A stretch of 8,883 nt of DNA from Thiobacillus sp. UBA2487 (GTDB lineage: Bacteria > Pseudomonadota > Gammaproteobacteria > Burkholderiales > Sulfuriferulaceae). How positions within the stretch are numbered: the stretch's first letter is position 1; the number at the start of each line of letters is the position of its first letter. The notes beneath the pieces are model-generated. The model had not been told where the DNA came from. It ran no database searches and worked only from the letters and a program-made list of their open reading frames with translations. Below, one piece after another: positions 6,072 through 8,883 of the stretch. The DNA lies in the NCBI GenBank assembly GCA_002341815.1, contig DDOT01000132.1, forward strand, positions 1 through 8,883, given 5' to 3'. A program made the translations under genes and the position numbers.

Positions 6072-8689
6072 TATTTATTACCAGACAATTGTTCGAGTAA
6101 GCGGGTAACGGATAAAATCAACATCAAACGTCGTTCCGGATCGCTATCCAGTGGCTTGACGATGCTATCAACCACTGAACCACGAATATTTGCCATACCA
6201 GGGTCATGCTGTATTCTTGCCACAGGAATTTCAGCAATATCACCCAAGCTATCAACTGCAACACCAAATAGTGGTTGCTCAGGCTCTCCACGTAACACCA
6301 AAATTTGAGTGCGACTAACCACCCCTTGCCGCGATACACGACGCTCTGATTCAGATTTACGTGTGCCTAAAATACCGGATACATCGTACACTGTAAGCGC
6401 CTTGTCTTTATAGATTAGATAACCACGGATCGATGGCGCACTACCAGGAATCGGGGTAATCCGTTCGACATCCACAGCCTCTACGATACAAGTTGATCGT
6501 AATCCGTACCAGTTATTTCCAATATAAAAACTTGCAACATCCAAGGTTTCTTCGGACTTGATTTGCCGAATGGCATAGACCCCATTTGTCGTGGCTTGTG
6601 GAAGTCGCAACTGGTTGCCCAATATAACTCGATCTGACAATGGGGAAAACACCAGTGCCATGACATCTGTACTTCGCTCGTCAGCCATAGAATTGTATTC
6701 TCGGTAACCTGCACGCATGCAAGCACCTACCGCATAATATTTCTCGGCATATTCAATAATCATCGAACGGCTTTCACCTGGAGGCAGTTGGGCAAATGAC
6801 GCAGGAAAATCCATTTTGTGTCCTGGCACAAGTGCTGGATTGGTGCTGGATATAAGCAAACCGCTACGCTCGACAAAAACCGCAAATGCACCTTCTGGTA
6901 AACCACCGCCTGTTTCATAAGGCAAAGAGTCTTCCAACATGGCCTTAAATTGAGGAATGGCATCAAAAACAATGGCGATACCACCCACAGTCTCATTGTC
7001 ATCGGCAGCACGTACCGTGGCCGAATAAACGAGGGTTGGACGACCATCGTAGACACGAAATGGCGCAAAACGAGACACATGGTAGCTTTGGTCGTCAGAC
7101 AGACTCAATGTTGGACGCACCCAGTCCTCTTGTAACACCTCACCAACCAAATCGTTATACGCTGGATTGGATACCGCTATCACACGTCCGACCGCATCAA
7201 AAAGAATCAGATTTTCATAGACCGTGTACAACGCATTGATAGTACGTAACACATCAACCAACTTTACACGCTGCGCTTTATCTTGCAGATTGATCTTGGC
7301 CAGTTCTTCACGAAATATCGGTGTTAATGCCCACCAACGACAGTCATTGGCACGTTCGTAAAGGTTGCGATCCATAATGTCAATGGCCAAAGCCGCATGC
7401 GAGCTACATTCAAACAATACCGATGCCACAATAGTCTTATATAAATTGGTGGTGGATTCGCTATACACATTACGCGTACGTATGCCAGTACTACCAATCT
7501 CACGCAATAATACTTTGGCAAACTCAGCGTTATGTGCAGCATTATCACCAGCCAACCAGATGTGACCATTCCATACTGAACGATTCAATTCTTGCTGAAT
7601 ACTAGTGGCTTTCAACGGGATATCACGTAACTTCTGACCAAACAAACTAGCAGTTTCTAGCACGCAATTAAGAATGTCATCAGGAACATCTTCCAACTCG
7701 TGCGCATTTGACATTTCAAACGCATGATTCAGTGGTACCATGGCATGACCAAACCATCCTGGCCCCATATAACCCTGATAACCATGCGCACGGTGTGAAA
7801 TAGCCAAGTATTCGCGCCCACTAAAGCGAATAACTTTACAATCACCACCTTCTACCGGTTCCATACGTACACCGACAGGAAACTGCAAATGATCACTGCT
7901 AGCGATAATTCGTCCCGAATTGTCCAGCATGGTCAGTACGGTCCAGTCGTCTTCATAGACCAGATTGTCAAAAATACGTTGGCATTCATCTTGAAAACGA
8001 AAACACAAACACAACACACCCGTTGGCCGACTGCCATCCACCGACATAATACGATAAGCATACACCAGCGGACTGACTTCACCGGGCAACAAGTCTGTAG
8101 GTCGAAATATTTCGGTATATCCAACCTCGGTAGTCAATGCTTCTTTCAAAAAAACATCATTAATCGAGGTGACAGGATTATTCTGGTCCAATTGTGTAAG
8201 CACAGTACCATCGAGAGACAAGACCACAATATTATGATACACGGAATATTTATTAACATATTGAGCAAAACGTGACTGCAAACGCGCTTGCCAAGCAAAG
8301 CTGTCAGTCTGGCTTGAATTTATCGACGATTGTTCAGCAAATTCACGAATCACACTATCGGTAGCCAGAAAACCAATATCCGCCGTCCGTTCGTAAAGAT
8401 TACGTGTAAGGACATCTATCGCAACTTGTGCGCTTGAATTAAGATTTAGTGCAGCTTTCTTATAATGTTCGTTTGCAAGTTGTTCGAGCAACAACGAAGC
8501 TAAGGCAGTAAAATCATTGCGCATGCGCGTGATGTCAGTCCCTGCTCCGAGCAATTGACCAAGTAGCGTTAGATTATCGTAAACCGACTGAATTTCGGTT
8601 AATCGTTTTTGGTCGGGGATCAATTCGCTCATGAATCGAGTCAAGTATTGTAAATCGGTTGAAGATGACCTTCGCTTGATCTTCCGCAT
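6071..8689 (-). CDS. Tandem double-Cache-like sensor with C-terminal CheW domain
   Basis: This encodes an 872-residue protein, first gene of the signalling operon. The C-terminus, about 715-870, is CheW-like: ASFYIGNNWYGLRSTCIVEA, PIPGSAPSIRGYLIYKDKAL, then FGVAVDSLGDIAEIPVARI. It should dock with CheA or chemoreceptors. The rest contains two related sensor blocks, about 75-325 and 413-688. Each opens with a helix sharing the pattern A-x-x-A-I-D-x-x-x-R-N-L-Y-E-R (87-102 and 431-447). Each then has two PAS/Cache-like lobes, for example YHNIVVLSLDGTV versus YENLILFDAVGRV. I see no signal peptide and no hydrophobic segment long enough to span a membrane, so these sensors appear cytosolic, unlike most Cache domains. 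The start ATG at 8689 has a modest AGGG (8700-8703) ten bases upstream and lies about 27 bases after a predicted sigma54 start point. An internal Met20 lacks a ribosome site. Domain naming is by fold pattern; the ligand is unknown. Confidence 0.88.
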   Translation of the reverse strand: MRKIKRRSSSTDLQYLTRFMSELIPDQKRLTEIQSVYDNLTLLGQLLGAGTDITRMRNDFTALASLLLEQLANEHYKKAALNLNSSAQVAIDVLTRNLYERTADIGFLATDSVIREFAEQSSINSSQTDSFAWQARLQSRFAQYVNKYSVYHNIVVLSLDGTVLTQLDQNNPVTSINDVFLKEALTTEVGYTEIFRPTDLLPGEVSPLVYAYRIMSVDGSRPTGVLCLCFRFQDECQRIFDNLVYEDDWTVLTMLDNSGRIIASSDHLQFPVGVRMEPVEGGDCKVIRFSGREYLAISHRAHGYQGYMGPGWFGHAMVPLNHAFEMSNAHELEDVPDDILNCVLETASLFGQKLRDIPLKATSIQQELNRSVWNGHIWLAGDNAAHNAEFAKVLLREIGSTGIRTRNVYSESTTNLYKTIVASVLFECSSHAALAIDIMDRNLYERANDCRWWALTPIFREELAKINLQDKAQRVKLVDVLRTINALYTVYENLILFDAVGRVIAVSNPAYNDLVGEVLQEDWVRPTLSLSDDQSYHVSRFAPFRVYDGRPTLVYSATVRAADDNETVGGIAIVFDAIPQFKAMLEDSLPYETGGGLPEGAFAVFVERSGLLISSTNPALVPGHKMDFPASFAQLPPGESRSMIIEYAEKYYAVGACMRAGYREYNSMADERSTDVMALVFSPLSDRVILGNQLRLPQATTNGVYAIRQIKSEETLDVASFYIGNNWYGLRSTCIVEAVDVERITPIPGSAPSIRGYLIYKDKALTVYDVSGILGTRKSESERRVSRQGVVSRTQILVLRGEPEQPLFGVAVDSLGDIAEIPVARIQHDPGMANIRGSVVDSIVKPLDSDPERRLMLILSVTRLLEQLSGNK
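6626..8467 (-). repeat. Internal duplication of the sensor block
   Basis: Two diverged protein-level copies lie within the Cache-CheW gene: copy A at 7715-8467 (residues 75-325) and copy B at 6626-7453 (residues 413-688). Matching landmarks are the RNLYER helix, the YxNxxxL(5)G strands, VYAYRIMS versus VYSATVRA, and the second-lobe starts WTVLTMLDNSGRIIASS versus GAFAVFVERSGLLISST. The copies are separated by about 90 residues. DNA identity is low, so the duplication is old. Confidence 0.7.
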
Positions 8690-8716
8690 GACATTAATGC
8701 CCTATTTAAATGAACC

Positions 8717-8762
8717 AAAACAGTGCAGCAAAAAAGGTGCCAATCAGACAACACACTGTTTT
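8717..8762. repeat. 9-bp inverted repeat flanking the sigma54 promoter
   Basis: AAAACAGTG (8717-8725) and CACTGTTTT (8754-8762) are perfect inverted copies 28 bases apart, and the promoter -24/-12 elements lie between them. They could be paired operator half-sites. Alternatively they could be a weak long-loop terminator for a - strand gene ending at 8761. The symmetry is seen directly and the role is inferred. Confidence 0.5.
8727..8742 (-). promoter_or_regulatory. Sigma54 (RpoN) promoter of the Cache-CheW operon
   Basis: On the - strand the sequence reads TGGCAC-CTTTT-TTGCT. The -24 GG and -12 GC are separated by exactly 10 bases, the spacing that defines sigma54 promoters, and the flanking bases fit the TGGCAC-N5-TTGC(A/T) consensus. 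The predicted start is near 8716, giving a leader of about 27 bases before the ATG at 8689. Such promoters need an enhancer-binding ATPase, and a candidate site is at 8826-8842. Confidence 0.8.
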
Positions 8763-8883
8763 ATAACACACAAATGAAAAATAAAAGCGCGCCAATCGCA
8801 CCTAAATGCAAAAACGAAACCAACGTGGTGCACAACGCACCATAATTGAGCAACGCTCCCCTGAATCCATTTTTGCAAAATCC
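8761..8883 (-). CDS. Possible C-terminus of a membrane protein (cut by window edge)
   Basis: A - strand frame is open from the right edge for 40 codons and ends at TAA (complement of 8761-8763). It would encode a C-terminus with a hydrophobic helix, in part LVSFLHLGAIGALLFFICVL. The T-rich composition of this strand can produce hydrophobic translations by chance, and I do not recognise the family. If real, it lies upstream of the Cache-CheW operon in the same direction and contains the candidate enhancer palindrome. Confidence 0.35.
   Translation of the reverse strand, partial: GFCKNGFRGALLNYGALCTTLVSFLHLGAIGALLFFICVL
8826..8842. promoter_or_regulatory. Candidate enhancer palindrome for a sigma54 activator
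   Basis: TGGTGC-ACAAC-GCACCA is a perfect palindrome with 6-base arms and a 5-base centre. Its middle is about 118 bases upstream of the predicted sigma54 start, within the usual range for enhancer-binding protein sites. The arms resemble NtrC half-sites, but their order is reversed relative to the enterobacterial GCACC-N5-GGTGC arrangement, so the regulator cannot be named. A degenerate copy on the - strand (GGTGC-GATTG-GCGCG, 8788-8802) is centred 39 bases nearer the promoter. Confidence 0.55.

Noticed and set aside
8871..8880. TTTTGCAAAA palindrome near the right edge
   Set aside because: It is a short AT-rich palindrome with no second copy or context. It is expected by chance in this composition.

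Overview
The window looks chromosomal and proteobacterial. The RNase R and RlmB sequences resemble betaproteobacterial homologues more than enterobacterial ones, for example the 'IEECMLAANVCA' stretch in RNase R and the 'GFHAVTARLR' start of RlmB. The placement (Betaproteobacteria or an early-branching relative) is a judgement from remembered family sequences, not a search. I see no insertion sequence, integrase, CRISPR array or phage gene.

Left part, + strand (1-3467): a compact housekeeping run of four genes. These are the 3' part of rnr (RNase R, cut by the window edge), rlmB (23S rRNA Gm2251 2'-O-methyltransferase), an hpt-type hypoxanthine-guanine phosphoribosyltransferase whose start lies inside the end of rlmB, and a methylthioadenosine-phosphorylase-family enzyme. 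The last has the active-site changes expected of an S-methyl-5'-thioinosine phosphorylase. The last two fit one salvage route: methylthioinosine to hypoxanthine, then hypoxanthine to IMP.

Middle (3468-3812): a complete tRNA-Val(CAC) gene with its own sigma70-type promoter and an encoded CCA. A short AT-rich gap follows, where + and - strand transcription converge. No obvious terminator is visible there.

Right part, - strand (8883 down to 3813): a two-gene signalling operon. The first gene encodes an 872-residue protein with two tandem copies of a double-Cache-like sensor region and a C-terminal CheW domain, with no visible membrane segment. Its TAA stop overlaps the ATG of the second gene by one base (TAATG). 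The second gene encodes a 752-residue globin-GAF-GGDEF-EAL protein, predicted to sense a haem-bound gas and to make and/or break cyclic-di-GMP. Upstream lies a near-perfect sigma54 promoter, with a perfect 6-5-6 palindrome about 118 bp before the predicted transcription start as a candidate enhancer. The right edge may also hold the last 40 codons of a membrane protein on the - strand.

The most interesting candidate system is this sigma54-driven pair: an apparently soluble Cache/Cache/CheW protein translationally coupled to a globin-coupled cyclic-di-GMP enzyme, possibly linking the chemotaxis array to second-messenger control.
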